A stretch of DNA of 64,000 nt from Marinomonas ushuaiensis DSM 15871 (GCF_000521805.1 NZ_JAMB01000011.1:46462-110461), one strand, 5' to 3'; positions 17,605-27,654 are shown, counted from the stretch's first letter. Translations and numbers: made by a program. The notes: generated from the sequence alone by a model not told the origin.

Positions 17605-18081
17605 GTGATAGAAATAGAAAAAATGACATCTTTGCATTTAGGTCGTGTGAACACATTAAGTGTTGAAAGCGATCAACTTCAATATGTGGCAACCATCGAT
17701 GATATTTTAGCCAGCGCCAATGCTCAAATTCGACCTCATGTGATTATCGCAAATGATGAGGTCGTTGGTTTCTTCTTAATAGACACTGCTTACGCAGATC
17801 ACAATGACTGTGTTGAATCAAATAGTCTTGGGTTACGAAGCTTCTTTATAGACCATAAACACCAAGGTAACGGCTATGCAAAGCAAACATTGCAAATACT
17901 ACCCACATATCTAATGTCCAACTTCCCAAAACAGACTAACGTATATTTAACCGTGAACTGCAAAAATAAACTTGCTCAAAAGAGTTATTTGAACGCTGGT
18001 TTTTATGATACTGGAAACCTATATCACGGTGGAAAATCTGGACCACAGCATATTATGTGCATGGACTTAAACCTCGTTTAG
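17605..18081 (+). CDS. GNAT-family N-acetyltransferase
   Basis: About 159 residues from a GTG at 17605, chosen because GGAGG lies just before it; the frame is open to 17533, but no ribosome site supports a start there. The acetyl-CoA-binding region reads LGLRSFFIDHKHQGNGYAKQTLQ, containing the Q/RxxGxG/A motif (HQGNGYA). The C-terminal NKLAQKSYLNAGFYDTG is the usual GNAT motif B. Substrate unknown. It is divergent from the MetN-like operon (144 bases apart). A 14-bp hairpin covers its stop codon. Confidence 0.85.
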   Translation: MIEIEKMTSLHLGRVNTLSVESDQLQYVATIDDILASANAQIRPHVIIANDEVVGFFLIDTAYADHNDCVESNSLGLRSFFIDHKHQGNGYAKQTLQILPTYLMSNFPKQTNVYLTVNCKNKLAQKSYLNAGFYDTGNLYHGGKSGPQHIMCMDLNLV

Positions 18082-18099
18082 TTTGTAAATGAGGTTTAA
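18067..18099. terminator. hairpin spanning the acetyltransferase stop codon
   Basis: 14-bp stem with one G-U pair (18067-18080 with 18086-18099) and a 5-base loop. It includes the last codons and stop (18079-18081). There is no T run on either side, so it may act as an mRNA 3' stabiliser rather than an intrinsic terminator. Confidence 0.45.
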
Positions 18100-18253
18100 G
18101 AGCAGCAGTATTATTTATGAACGCTAATATGCACTTTAATTATCTGAATTTAGGTATATCTAGTTTTTAACGCCTATCTTATGATATTTTTAGCGGATGA
18201 TTTTTTAAAACAATATTCTTCTTCAGGCACTTACTTACCACAAGGGATTCAAC

Positions 18254-19213
18254 ATGAAATTACGTTCTATTTTCCAAAGTGTAATCATTTCTACCACAAT
18301 ATTAAGTTGTGCGATTCAAGCGAAACCTGTTTATGTTGCGACTACTGCAATCGTTGAGCATCCGGCGCTTGATGCCATTCGTGACGGTGTGAAAGAAGTA
18401 TTAAATGAAAATGGTTATACAGGTGATAACCTTAAATTTACCTACGAAAGTGCGCAGGGTAAAACAGATATTGCCGCTCAAATAGCGCGTAAAATGGTTG
18501 GAGACGAACCTGATGTTATCGTTGCGATAGCGACGCCTTCGGCTCAAGCAGCGGTGACAGTGAGTGATTCCATTCCTGTTGTTTTTTCAGCGGTTACCGA
18601 TCCTCTTGGTGCGAAGCTTATTCCTAATTTAGTAAAACCAGGTGGAAATGTGACTGGTTTGTCAGATATGGCGAACATCGGTGAACATTTTTCGCTTATT
18701 AAAGAGTTTGTTCCTAATTTAAAGGCGATTGGTATTCCCTACAATCCAGGTGAAGCTAATTCAGTCTCCATGTTAGCGCAAGCAAAAAAAGTGGCGGCTG
18801 AAATGGGCATTAAAATAGTCGAATCTTCAGCGCCAAGAACCTCAGATGTGATGATTGCCGCAAAGCAACTTGTCGGTAAGGTTGATGCGATTTATGCACC
18901 TATTGATAACACTATTATCAGCGCTGTAGAGTCTATTATTAAAGTCGGTATGGATGCCCAAATTCCTGTGTTTGCGGGTGATACTGATACGGTTTCTCGT
19001 GGTGCTGTGGCGGCTGTTGGTTACGATTACTTTGACCTTGGACGTCAAACTGGTGAAATCGTTATTCGTATATTAAAAGGTGAAAAAGCCGGAGATATTG
19101 ACGTGAAAATGGCGAAAGGAACCAACTTGTTCGTTAATCCTAAAATGGCTAAACGCATGGGAATCGAAGTTCCTGCCGCGGTATTGGCTCGCGCTACTAA
19201 AATAATTGAATAA
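18254..19213 (+). CDS. ABC transporter substrate-binding protein (TrpX-like, PF04392)
   Basis: 319 residues. The signal peptide ends near residue 23 (IQAKP). The mature sequence is of the ABC_sub_bind type (TTAIVEHPALDAIRDGVKEVL, PVVFSAVTDPLGAKL, NVTGLSDM), the family that includes the streptococcal tryptophan-binding TrpX. The ligand is probably an aromatic amino acid or a related compound, not provable here. It is followed at 14 bases by the permease and then the ATPase, forming one operon. Confidence 0.87.
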   Translation: MKLRSIFQSVIISTTILSCAIQAKPVYVATTAIVEHPALDAIRDGVKEVLNENGYTGDNLKFTYESAQGKTDIAAQIARKMVGDEPDVIVAIATPSAQAAVTVSDSIPVVFSAVTDPLGAKLIPNLVKPGGNVTGLSDMANIGEHFSLIKEFVPNLKAIGIPYNPGEANSVSMLAQAKKVAAEMGIKIVESSAPRTSDVMIAAKQLVGKVDAIYAPIDNTIISAVESIIKVGMDAQIPVFAGDTDTVSRGAVAAVGYDYFDLGRQTGEIVIRILKGEKAGDIDVKMAKGTNLFVNPKMAKRMGIEVPAAVLARATKIIE

Positions 19214-19227
19214 TAAGGTACATCACT

Positions 19228-20130
19228 TTGTCACTTTTTGCGTTTTTGGGTACATTGGAAATCGGCTTTATTTATGGCTTAGTCGCTATGGGAGTGTATC
19301 TTACCTTCCGGATATTAGACTTTCCTGATTTAACCGTTGATGGCAGTTTTACTTTGGGCGCTGCGTTAACCGCAACGCTTATCGTACTGGGGTTCAACCC
19401 TTATTTAGCAACATTACTTGGTACTTTAGCCGCCGCGAGTGCTGGTATTGTTACTGCTTGGCTGAATTTACGTTTTAATATATTGCATCTATTAGCCAGT
19501 ATATTAACCATGACGGCACTTTATACGATTAATCTTCGCATTATGGGTAAACCTAATGTTGCTTTAATAATGGAGCCAACGATGTTGACTCCATTTGAAG
19601 CACTAGGAATACCTAGCATGTATATGAAAGTTATATTCGTTGCTTTGTGTGCTGTTATTGGCGGATTACTGGTTGCCTGGTTTCTTAACACCCAATACGG
19701 TTTGGCGATGCGCGCTGTCGGGTCTAATAAACGAATGGCGCAAGCTAATGGTATTGTCGTCAATGAAAAAGTCTATGTCGGTTTAGCGCTTTCTAATGGA
19801 TTAGTTGGTTTAGCCGGTGCGCTTTTTGCTCAAACCAATGGTTTTGCAGATTCAACTATGGGGATTGGAACCATCGTTGTTGGCTTGGCGGCGGTCATTA
19901 TTGGTGAATCATTGTTTTCGACTCGTTCAATTTTAGTCATTGTTATGAGTTGTATTATTGGTTCCGTTTTATATCGAATTGCGGTTTCTATGGCTCTCAA
20001 CGCAGATTTTCTCGGATTTCAAGCGTCTGACCTTAACTTTTTAACGGCTGTGTTAGTCACATTGGCGTTAGTGTTCCCGAAACTACGCCGTGAATGGAAA
20101 GCCAAAAAAGCGAAAGGGGAAAGACTGTGA
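19228..20130 (+). CDS. ABC transporter permease (TrpY-like, branched-chain type)
   Basis: 300 residues, eight or nine hydrophobic segments, BPD_transp_2 family. It starts with TTG at 19228, preceded by AAGG. The segments GLVAMGVYLTFRILDFPDLTVDGSFTLGA and VGSNKRMAQANGI are characteristic of the permeases paired with PF04392 binding proteins. It overlaps the ATPase gene start by 4 bases (GTGA). Confidence 0.87.
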   Translation: MSLFAFLGTLEIGFIYGLVAMGVYLTFRILDFPDLTVDGSFTLGAALTATLIVLGFNPYLATLLGTLAAASAGIVTAWLNLRFNILHLLASILTMTALYTINLRIMGKPNVALIMEPTMLTPFEALGIPSMYMKVIFVALCAVIGGLLVAWFLNTQYGLAMRAVGSNKRMAQANGIVVNEKVYVGLALSNGLVGLAGALFAQTNGFADSTMGIGTIVVGLAAVIIGESLFSTRSILVIVMSCIIGSVLYRIAVSMALNADFLGFQASDLNFLTAVLVTLALVFPKLRREWKAKKAKGERL

Positions 20131-20930
20131 TCCGTTGTGAAAACTTACATGTGACCTTTAACCATGGTTTACCGACAGAAAAATTGGCTTTACGTGGAGT
20201 CGATTTAACCATTCCAAGTGGTGAATTTGTAACCGTTATTGGTTCTAATGGTGCGGGTAAATCGACGCTATTAAATACCATAGCGGGTGATATCGAATCC
20301 ACACGAGGGAAAATTTGGTTTTCCGATCGTGATGTGACAAGTATACCGGCTACGGGTCGGACTAAAGACATTGCGCGCGTGTTTCAAGATCCGCTTGCGG
20401 GTACTTGTGGAAATTTAACCGTAGAAGAAAACATGTCGCTTGCCTATGGACGAGGTAAAAGAGGGACCTTATCTTTTGCGCTTAATGATAATTTACGGGC
20501 AATTTTTAAAGAGCAATTAAGTCGCCTTAATCTTGGTCTTGAAGATCGTCTTGGTGCTGAAATGGGCTTGTTATCAGGAGGGCAGAGACAATCTGTCAGT
20601 CTTTTGATGTCCGCTTTGCAACCCAGCAGCATTTTATTACTTGATGAACATACTGCGGCGCTCGACCCGAAAACAGCAGCGCTCATCATGGATATTTCCT
20701 CGCAAATCATTAAAGAGAAGCAACTTACCGTCATGATGGTGACGCATTCTATGCGACAAGCACTGGATCACGGTTCTAGAACCATCATGCTACATGAAGG
20801 TAAGATTATTTTCGATTTGGCCGGAGATAAACGTGCTGGTTACGAAGTAAAAGACCTTCTTCAATTATTTGCACAAGCACGGAATGACGGAGAAGAATTA
20901 GACGATGACAAATTATTGCTAGGCGAGTAG
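20127..20930 (+). CDS. ABC transporter ATPase (TrpZ-like)
   Basis: About 267 residues from the GTG at 20127, which has AAGGGGA 6 bases upstream and overlaps the permease stop; an ATG 33 bases earlier lies inside the permease gene and is less likely. Walker A is GSNGAGKSTLL, the signature is LSGGQRQSVSLLMS, Walker B is ILLLDEHTAALD (His replaces the usual Pro, as in this subfamily), and the switch is VTHSM. Third gene of the operon; a strong terminator follows. Confidence 0.9.
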   Translation: MIRCENLHVTFNHGLPTEKLALRGVDLTIPSGEFVTVIGSNGAGKSTLLNTIAGDIESTRGKIWFSDRDVTSIPATGRTKDIARVFQDPLAGTCGNLTVEENMSLAYGRGKRGTLSFALNDNLRAIFKEQLSRLNLGLEDRLGAEMGLLSGGQRQSVSLLMSALQPSSILLLDEHTAALDPKTAALIMDISSQIIKEKQLTVMMVTHSMRQALDHGSRTIMLHEGKIIFDLAGDKRAGYEVKDLLQLFAQARNDGEELDDDKLLLGE

Positions 20931-21033
20931 ATACAATTGATTGCTTGCTGTGGCTTGATTCTTAGTTGAGCTGGCCGCCTCAATATATTGTAGCGTCGAT
21001 GATTGCGTCTTATTTTAGGTGTCCTACTATTAT

Positions 21034-21069
21034 AAAAAAGTCCTCGCCATTTGGTGAGGACTTTTTTTT
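21034..21069. terminator. Rho-independent terminator between convergent operons
   Basis: Stem of about 15 bp (21034-21048 with 21053-21067), ATTT loop, A run on the left and T run to 21069. It works for both the TrpXYZ-like operon and the minus-strand dehydrogenase operon. Confidence 0.9.
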
Positions 21070-21124
21070 AACAATCTAAAATCTAACTGGCGTCAGATTT
21101 TTAGTTTAGCTTTTTACATTAATG

Positions 21125-22702
21125 TTAGCTCATTCGCTTACCATCAAATAAGTGCGATATACCCGCTGGGTTATTATCACGAAGAGCATTTGGTAATAAT
21201 GTTTGCGGTAGATTTTGGTAGCACACAGGACGTAAAAAACGAAAAATAGCGGCGCTACCTACCGAAGTGCTGCGTGAATCCGATGTCGCTGGAAATGGCC
21301 CACCGTGAACCATCGCATGGCATACTTCAACGCCTGTTGGCCAACCATTGACCAATATGCGCCCGGCTTTTTCTTCCAGAATGGGTAATAAAGCTTTTGC
21401 AGTCTTAAGATCCCCATCGTCCATTTGTAATGTTGCTGTTAGTTGACCTTCAAGCTGCCTTGTTACCAAAAGCATTTGCTCAATATCATCGCACTCGATA
21501 ACCAAAGAGCAAGATCCAAATACTTCTTCGAGAAGACGTTCGTCGTTTAAGAAGTGGTTAGCTTGCGTCACGAATAAATGGCTCTGACAAAGGTTCGGTT
21601 GTTCTCCTTGTTCGCCACTACCCTGTGAATGCACGGCGTCGTTATTAGTCAAAGAAATAATGCCATCAGAGTAAGCTTTATAAATACCAGGTGTCAGCAT
21701 CGTTTGTGCAGCTACTTTGGTAATGGCTTGCTCTGCTGTTTTCAAAAAGTTATTAAGCGCTGTTCCGCGCACAGCTAACACTAAACCTGGATTGGTACAG
21801 AATTGACCAGCACCCATAGCGAGTGAAGCAATAAAGCTTTCTGCAAGCTGGTCAGTACGTGTTTTTAGTGCTGTTGGTAGCAAAAAAACAGGGTTGATAC
21901 TGCTCATCTCTGCGTAAACAGGAATAGGTTGTTTACGTGCTTGCGCTGTCGCCATCAAAGCTGTCCCACCACTGCGAGACCCTGTAAAACCAACGGCTTT
22001 AATGCGTGGGTCAGACACCAATGCCTGACCTAGTTCGTTGCCTGAACCATATAACAGTGAGAATACGCCTTCGGGTAGATTGCATTTAGCGATTGCGTTT
22101 TGTATTGCACGTCCAACCATTTCAGATGTGCCTGGATGAGCAGAATGTGCTTTCACAATGACAGGACAACCTGCGGCTAAAGCTGACGCTGTATCACCGC
22201 CAGCAACACTAAAGGCTAATGGGAAATTACTGGCTCCAAATACTGCAACTGGGCCCAACGCGATATTTTGGTGACGTAGGTCAGCGCGTGGTAGAGGTTG
22301 TCTTTCTGGTAGAGCAGGGTCAATACGAACATCTAACCATTCACCAGAACGCACAACAGAGGCGAACAAACGTAGTTGTCCACAGGTCCGGCCGCGTTCG
22401 CCTTGAATGCGCGCTGCAGGCAATCCTGTTTCTTGAGTGCAGCGTTCTATCAACGAGTCGCCGATTGCTTCGATTTCTTCTGCGATAGTTTCTAAAAAAG
22501 TAGCTCGTTCCTCTAGTGATGTGGTGCGAAAGGCGACGCTGGCCGCTTCTGCTAATTCACAGGCATGGACAACTTCAGCTTTTCCACCGCTTAGGTAGCC
22601 TGGTTGAAGCTTTTCTCCAGAGCTTGGATTAATCGCCCAGACCACAGAACCTGAAGCATCAAAATTGCCTTGTCCAATTAGTTGTTGTCCTGTTAATTTC
22701 AT
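21125..22702 (-). CDS. aldehyde dehydrogenase, 2,5-dioxovalerate (alpha-ketoglutarate semialdehyde) type
   Basis: 525 residues of the NADP-dependent aldehyde dehydrogenase family that oxidises alpha-ketoglutarate semialdehyde to 2-oxoglutarate (KGSADH type III). Active-site residues are present: Asn159 (GASNFP), Glu265 (YAEMSSINP) and Cys302 ([10 protein letters not shown]). The tail [26 protein letters not shown] is characteristic. It is the last gene after rraA-like/tctCBA, so it most likely completes the breakdown of an imported sugar acid or related carboxylate into the TCA cycle. Confidence 0.88.
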   Translation of the reverse strand: MKLTGQQLIGQGNFDASGSVVWAINPSSGEKLQPGYLSGGKAEVVHACELAEAASVAFRTTSLEERATFLETIAEEIEAIGDSLIERCTQETGLPAARIQGERGRTCGQLRLFASVVRSGEWLDVRIDPALPERQPLPRADLRHQNIALGPVAVFGASNFPLAFSVAGGDTASALAAGCPVIVKAHSAHPGTSEMVGRAIQNAIAKCNLPEGVFSLLYGSGNELGQALVSDPRIKAVGFTGSRSGGTALMATAQARKQPIPVYAEMSSINPVFLLPTALKTRTDQLAESFIASLAMGAGQFCTNPGLVLAVRGTALNNFLKTAEQAITKVAAQTMLTPGIYKAYSDGIISLTNNDAVHSQGSGEQGEQPNLCQSHLFVTQANHFLNDERLLEEVFGSCSLVIECDDIEQMLLVTRQLEGQLTATLQMDDGDLKTAKALLPILEEKAGRILVNGWPTGVEVCHAMVHGGPFPATSDSRSTSVGSAAIFRFLRPVCYQNLPQTLLPNALRDNNPAGISHLFDGKRMS

Positions 22703-22758
22703 TCTTTTCTCCTAAGAAATGTTTCAGTCAGAGTCTTACACTCTGTATAAAGTGAGTG

Positions 22759-24285
22759 TTATTTTTTCTTGGTGATTGGGCTTTTTAGCGGTTTTCTAAT
22801 GGCTAAAAAATAGACAAACATTAAAGTCAAAAGAATAAAGAATAGACTGTCTAAATTCGTAAAAAATGTCATTGGATTGCCGTTAGAAAGGGCAAGAGAG
22901 CGACGTAAAAACTCTTCTAAATTTGGCCCTAAAATAAAGCCTAATAACAGTGTGATAATAGGAAATTCATGCTTTCTTAAGTAATAAGCCAATATTCCCA
23001 TCATTAACGCCATCATCATTTGAAAAAATGAATACGTTGCGACATATGTACCGACGACCGCAAGTAAAGCGATGGCGCCATATAAAATATCTTTGCGAAT
23101 AGCGACAATTTTAATGAAGTAAGGTCCAAGTAAAAATAGAGTTAACGGAATCAATACCAATGCACTAAACAGTAAGGCAGCCAACATAGGTGCGATTAAT
23201 TCTGCTTGGCCAGACATTAGTTGTGGGCCAGGTTGAATTCCGTTGATCACCAACACGCCAAGCATGATTGCTGTAATTGGGTCTCCCGGTATACCAAAGG
23301 TGAGCATGGGGACTAATGCACCACCACAAACTGCATTATTAGCACTTTCTGATGCAGCTATGCCTTTTGGATTGCCTTTTCCAAACGTTTCAGGCTCAGA
23401 AGATGTGCGTACTGTTTCAGCATAAGCAAGGAAGCTACCCATAGAGCCGCCTGCTCCCGGCAAAGTACCAACAAAGTAACCAATCAAGCTGGATTTGACA
23501 TAGCAAACCACACCAATTTCTCTAATGGCAGATAGCGGCGGGATAAAGTCGCGTCGTTTTATAGCAACCTTACTAAATGCTTCGGCGGCTTTTTTAGCAT
23601 CGGTGGATGAACTGGTTTGAATGAGGATTTCACTGATTGCAAAGGTACCAATTATTACTGGCATTAAGTCTAGTCCAGCGGTTAAGTCGCTTAATCCAAA
23701 CGTAAAACGTGTAACGGGTTGCATTGCATCCAGTCCAACAGTTGCAAGCATTAAACCAATGCATGCGGCCATGGCAGCTTTAATCATTTTTCCTCGTTGA
23801 GCAACAATGATGACCACAATGGCAAAGGCCAGCAGGGAAAATTTTCCTGTGGTTTTTACTAATAAAGAGGCTTCAGCTACAAAAGGCGCAACGGCAATGA
23901 GCAATAAGGCACCTAATGCACCACCGATCATAGAACCGATCGCAGCATGGCCAAGGGCTAACGCACCTTTGCCTTGTTGTTGTAATGGATAACCGTCGAG
24001 CGCTGTCATCATCGACGAAGGCGCACCAGGAATGTTAATGGTAGTCGCCGTGATGCTACCGCCACACATACCGGCCATATAAATACTTGCACAAGCCATG
24101 AGGGCGGTTGTGACGTCCAAGGTGTATGTCAACGGGAGAAGCAACGCCAGCGCCAAAGTGGCTGTTAAACCTGGTATTGCAGCAAAGATAGTTCCAATAA
24201 TAAAACCTGAAATGACATAGGCGAGGATCAAAGGATCGAACAGTAAAGAAAAACTACTCGCAACGAGACTAATAAATTCCATCAC
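22759..24285 (-). CDS. tctA: TctA-family large membrane subunit of a tripartite tricarboxylate transporter
   Basis: 508 residues, about 11-12 membrane helices. The family signatures are present: IIGTIFAAIPGLTATLALALLLPLT near the start, IYMAGMCGGSITATTINIPGAPSSMMTALDGYPL, and GTLPGAGGSMGSFLAYAETVR. It uses an ion gradient to import a carboxylate delivered by the TctC protein. It starts immediately after the tctB stop (no gap). Confidence 0.92.
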   Translation of the reverse strand: MMEFISLVASSFSLLFDPLILAYVISGFIIGTIFAAIPGLTATLALALLLPLTYTLDVTTALMACASIYMAGMCGGSITATTINIPGAPSSMMTALDGYPLQQQGKGALALGHAAIGSMIGGALGALLLIAVAPFVAEASLLVKTTGKFSLLAFAIVVIIVAQRGKMIKAAMAACIGLMLATVGLDAMQPVTRFTFGLSDLTAGLDLMPVIIGTFAISEILIQTSSSTDAKKAAEAFSKVAIKRRDFIPPLSAIREIGVVCYVKSSLIGYFVGTLPGAGGSMGSFLAYAETVRTSSEPETFGKGNPKGIAASESANNAVCGGALVPMLTFGIPGDPITAIMLGVLVINGIQPGPQLMSGQAELIAPMLAALLFSALVLIPLTLFLLGPYFIKIVAIRKDILYGAIALLAVVGTYVATYSFFQMMMALMMGILAYYLRKHEFPIITLLLGFILGPNLEEFLRRSLALSNGNPMTFFTNLDSLFFILLTLMFVYFLAIRKPLKSPITKKK

Positions 24286-24807
24286 TTAACCCCACAAGGC
24301 CGGTAGTCTAACGCCGAATAGCTGGTCAAATACCAGATACCCAACCAAGACGATGGCAATAGATATAATTGATTTTTGAATGATTTTTTCCAGAGAGGAA
24401 AAAATAATAATAATAGACAGAACAAACAGAAACGAAGAAATGAAATAACCAATAAAAGCAAACGCCAAGATATACGACAGTATTGAGAACATAATCAAAA
24501 GAGGTGCGTATTTAGATGGCGCAGTGCTTGCTTTGTCGGTTGTGGATTCTGTTTCTGTCGTTGAGTCTAGATTTTTTGTATTTAACGTTTCATCTTCGGT
24601 TTGTTTTTTATTCGCAGTGATCTCTCTTAATAGCAAAATACTGCTAAATAAGACGGCGAAAAAACCCAATAGTAACGGGAAGAAAGAAGGTTCTAGTCTA
24701 TTGTTGGAAATAGGGTTACCTAGATTTATCGCGGTAACGAGATAGCCAATCGAAAAGACAAAAACCAAGAAAAAGAACACAGGATTTTTTTTGGAAAACA
24801 TCATCAT
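24286..24807 (-). CDS. tctB: TctB-family small membrane subunit
   Basis: 173 residues with four membrane helices, the standard plan for TctB. A polar, threonine- and serine-rich cytoplasmic loop (residues about 70-100) separates helix 2 from helix 3 and is longer than usual in my recollection of the family. The gene abuts tctA directly and is separated from tctC by a hairpin. Confidence 0.85.
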   Translation of the reverse strand: MMMFSKKNPVFFFLVFVFSIGYLVTAINLGNPISNNRLEPSFFPLLLGFFAVLFSSILLLREITANKKQTEDETLNTKNLDSTTETESTTDKASTAPSKYAPLLIMFSILSYILAFAFIGYFISSFLFVLSIIIIFSSLEKIIQKSIISIAIVLVGYLVFDQLFGVRLPALWG

Positions 24808-24818
24808 CTACCTTATAA

Positions 24819-24843
24819 ACGCCCCGACACTATATCGGGGCGT
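24819..24843 (-). terminator. stem-loop between tctC and tctB (attenuator)
   Basis: Very GC-rich 9-bp stem (24819-24827 with 24835-24843), 7-base loop, followed on the minus strand by TTATAA. It sits immediately upstream of tctB and should limit read-through from the binding-protein gene. Confidence 0.7.
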
Positions 24844-24871
24844 GTTATAGCCAGTTATTGCACGCTAAGAG

Positions 24872-25837
24872 TTATAGATTTAAATCGTCCATTACTTTAA
24901 ATGTACTGGATTGCAATTCATCTATCCAAGCTTGAACATCAGTAGAGCCTAACCAGCTTGGAGTCACACCAATAGTAGTGACCCAGCTTTGAAACTCTTT
25001 GCTATCAAAGGCCGTTTTAAAGGCCGTTTCAAGTGCTGATATTTTGTCTTTTGGTGTGTTTTTAGGAGCGGCTAACAAAATAAAACTGCCTGTTTCTAAC
25101 TCATAACCCAACGACTTGATTGGTGGAACGCCAGGGTAGGATGGGTTTTGCTCAGAAGACAGTTCTACTACGCCTTTTGCGTCGCCAGAACTAAGAATGC
25201 CACTGAAATCCCCTAAACTTGATATTGCCGCATCAAGCTCACCAGATAGCAAAGCTTCTGCTTCGGCGCTAGAAGAACCAGGGTAAGTGATGACGTTAAA
25301 TTTCACATTGATTTCTTTCTCTAAACGGCGAACAGCAAGATAAGGACCTGAACCTTTTGGCGCGACACCGACTCGAACACTATTTGGCTTGGCTTTTGCC
25401 GCGCTGATTAGCTCTTCAAAGGAGTTATAGCCAGAATGTTTAGACACCACAATTGCATCAGCTTCTCGCGTTATACGGGCAATAGGCGCCATTTTTTCTA
25501 GTGAATAGCCAGGCACCATTTTACCACGAGGTAGCGTAATGACGCTGTCATAAGTCAATACGCCAATGGTATGACCGTCTGGACGTGAACGAGTCATTTG
25601 CATCAAACCTGTCGCCGTTACCGCACCGCTGATATTTTCAACGTAGATGGATTTAGGCAAAGATTGTTCGGCAATGTTACTGATTTTTCGAGAAATGGCA
25701 TCGGCACCGCCACCGGCAGGCCAAGGTACGATTAAGCGAATGTCTTTTGATGGAAAATCTGCTGCGATAACAGATGAACTGAGGATGCATGCACTTACTG
25801 CACAGATTAATGTGTTTTTAATTTTTTTAGTTAACAT
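24872..25837 (-). CDS. tctC: TctC-family periplasmic solute-binding protein
   Basis: 321 residues. The signal peptide ends around residue 25 (SSVIAADFPSK). The mature part follows the Bug/TctC pattern: IRLIVPWPAGGGADAISRKI, GHTIGVLTYD, and VRVGVAPKGSGPYLAVRRLE. It binds a carboxylate (sugar acid, tricarboxylate or similar) in the periplasm. Gene order tctC-tctB-tctA is normal. It lies 118 bases after the RraA-like gene. Confidence 0.9.
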   Translation of the reverse strand: MLTKKIKNTLICAVSACILSSSVIAADFPSKDIRLIVPWPAGGGADAISRKISNIAEQSLPKSIYVENISGAVTATGLMQMTRSRPDGHTIGVLTYDSVITLPRGKMVPGYSLEKMAPIARITREADAIVVSKHSGYNSFEELISAAKAKPNSVRVGVAPKGSGPYLAVRRLEKEINVKFNVITYPGSSSAEAEALLSGELDAAISSLGDFSGILSSGDAKGVVELSSEQNPSYPGVPPIKSLGYELETGSFILLAAPKNTPKDKISALETAFKTAFDSKEFQSWVTTIGVTPSWLGSTDVQAWIDELQSSTFKVMDDLNL

Positions 25838-25955
25838 AGCTATTTCTCTTTTTTATTTTTAGTGAGAGTTACGCTTAGTAAAGTACTAAGATTTTTATTG
25901 AAATCAGTCGTACTGAATAGAACCGTGAGTCTTTTTGGTAATTAATGTCCTCTAT

Positions 25956-26675
25956 TTAGCTTGCGACAAAATCGTTGTATTCCTTTTGTGCTTCATCACT
26001 TGGTGGGTAAAGACCAATGACACGACTACCGGAACGAACTTTGCGAATTACATAATCTTCAAATTGTTCCATTTTTATTGCTTCTTCTGCGATTTCTTCC
26101 GATATTTCTAATGGAATGACGATAATACCGTCACCGTCACCAACCAAAACATCTCCTGGATAAACCGCGACACCACCGCAACCAATTGCCACTTCAAGAT
26201 CGACGCCGTGGTGTTTGGTTAGGTTTGTTGGCGCACTTTCTTTGGCACAGAAAATAGGCATGTCCATAGCGGCTGCACTATCAAAGTCTCTAATTCCTGC
26301 GTCAGATACAAACCCCGCACATTTTCGAACTTCTAACCGCGTAAGAAGAATACTGCCAGCACTTGCTGCAGAAGCGTCTTGACGACAATCAGATACCATA
26401 ATCATACCTTCTGGCACGGATTCGACTGCTAGGCGCTGAGGGTGTTTTGGGTCTTTAAAAGCAGCGACAGTATCCAGATCTTCGCGTGCAGGTATGTAGC
26501 GCAGCGTGAATGCCTGTCCAACCATTTTGATTTTTTCATTGTTAACTCGACCAACACCTTGGATGTAGGTATTGCGAAGCCCTCTTTTAAAGAGGGCGGT
26601 ATTCAATGTTGCAGTTGATACTTTTCGAAGTTGAGCGATAACCGCTTCATCTAATTTTTTATATTTATTAGTCAT
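25956..26675 (-). CDS. RraA-like protein (HMG/CHA aldolase fold)
   Basis: 239 residues. The conserved core GFVSDAGIRDFDSA carries the Arg-Asp pair (R, then metal-binding D) used by class II 4-hydroxy-4-methyl-2-oxoglutarate / 4-carboxy-4-hydroxy-2-oxoadipate aldolases, and AVYPGDVLVGDGDGIIVIP is the family's second signature. Genes so annotated outside E. coli are often aldolases or lyases rather than regulators of RNase E. The length (E. coli RraA is about 160) and its place in a catabolic operon favour an enzyme cleaving or processing a 2-oxo acid. First gene of the minus-strand operon. Confidence 0.82.
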   Translation of the reverse strand: MTNKYKKLDEAVIAQLRKVSTATLNTALFKRGLRNTYIQGVGRVNNEKIKMVGQAFTLRYIPAREDLDTVAAFKDPKHPQRLAVESVPEGMIMVSDCRQDASAASAGSILLTRLEVRKCAGFVSDAGIRDFDSAAAMDMPIFCAKESAPTNLTKHHGVDLEVAIGCGGVAVYPGDVLVGDGDGIIVIPLEISEEIAEEAIKMEQFEDYVIRKVRSGSRVIGLYPPSDEAQKEYNDFVAS

Positions 26676-26834
26676 GAACCTTGATCTCCGTTGAATAAGA
26701 AACGCCTAAAAACAATACACGTGGATTTTTTACAAATCAAACTAATTATTACAACTTTTTACTAATTCCTTATGAATTATTGATTGAATAGGTGGTTTTT
26801 CTCATTTTTTTTGGTTTTTTAAGAGGAAGTTGTC

Positions 26835-26845
26835 TACTATTAGTA
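26835..26845. promoter_or_regulatory. candidate operator of the FadR-type regulator
   Basis: TACTATTAGTA is a perfect odd palindrome centred on 26840. A related half, TTACTAAT, occurs at 26759-26766 near the divergent rraA-like start, its complement ATTAGTAA being at 26839-26846. Both lie in the 262-base divergent promoter region. Confidence 0.45.
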
Positions 26846-26937
26846 ATTAAATAAGTTAAAATAAGTTAGTTTTTAAAGAGCATTTCTCTCCATTCCAGAT
26901 TTGAAAATCACTTTTATTATTAAGTTGGTGGCACACT

Positions 26938-27654
26938 ATGAGTGAAGTTCCTACTCGAACCAAAGAAACTAAGCAGTCTCTTGGCGCTGTGGTTTATGAA
27001 CAAATATTGACGTTAATTATGAGCGGCACATATGGGCTAAATACAAAATTGCCAGCAGAAACCGTATTGTGCCAAGAATTTCAAGTGTCTCGCCCAGTGT
27101 TGCGTGAGGCGTTGGCTCGGTTACGTGAAGATGAATTGATTGCATCCCGTCGTGGTTCGGGTAGCTATGTTATTAAGCAACCAGATAATCTTGTTTTACA
27201 ATTTTCTCCATTATCCAGCATTGCCGACATTCAGCGCTGTTTTGAATTTCGCTCTAATTTAGAGTCTGAAGCCGCTGCGTTGGCTGCGGTTCGTCGGACT
27301 AGCGCTCAGTTGGATATAATTGTTAGGGCGTATGAAAAAATGAATGTGGCTAACGCGTCAAATAAGTTAGCGACTGATGAAGACTTTGATTTTCATATTG
27401 CGATTACGAATGCAGCTAATAACCATTTTTATAGCACAGTGTTATCACTGTTGCGAAAAAGTATAAAGGAAGGAATAAACATAACGCGGAATTTGTCGCT
27501 ATTACACCCAGAGTCCCGTTTGCAATTAGTGCAAAAAGAACACAATGAGATTGTTATGGCGATTAAAGAAGGTAACCCCTCAGCAGCGAGAGAAGCCATG
27601 AGAAATCACCTTAACAGTGCTCGGAATAGAATGTTTGAAGGTGCGCCTAATTAA
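26938..27654 (+). CDS. FadR-subfamily GntR regulator (FCD domain)
   Basis: 238 residues. N-terminal winged helix (LPAETVLCQEFQVSRPVLREALARLREDELIASRRGSGSYV, residues about 39-80), then a helical FCD ligand domain with the metal-binding pattern: D in DEDFDFHIAI and H in FDFHIAITNAANN, and a later HLNSAR. It is divergent from the rraA-like/tct/dehydrogenase operon and probably represses it, with the imported acid or an intermediate as inducer. It is convergent with the AEC gene (39-base gap). Confidence 0.9.
   Translation: MSEVPTRTKETKQSLGAVVYEQILTLIMSGTYGLNTKLPAETVLCQEFQVSRPVLREALARLREDELIASRRGSGSYVIKQPDNLVLQFSPLSSIADIQRCFEFRSNLESEAAALAAVRRTSAQLDIIVRAYEKMNVANASNKLATDEDFDFHIAITNAANNHFYSTVLSLLRKSIKEGINITRNLSLLHPESRLQLVQKEHNEIVMAIKEGNPSAAREAMRNHLNSARNRMFEGAPN

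Noticed and set aside
22733..22758. Short inverted repeat ACACTC/GAGTGT between tctA and the dehydrogenase gene
   Set aside because: Only 6 bp and no T run on the minus strand; not convincing as a terminator.
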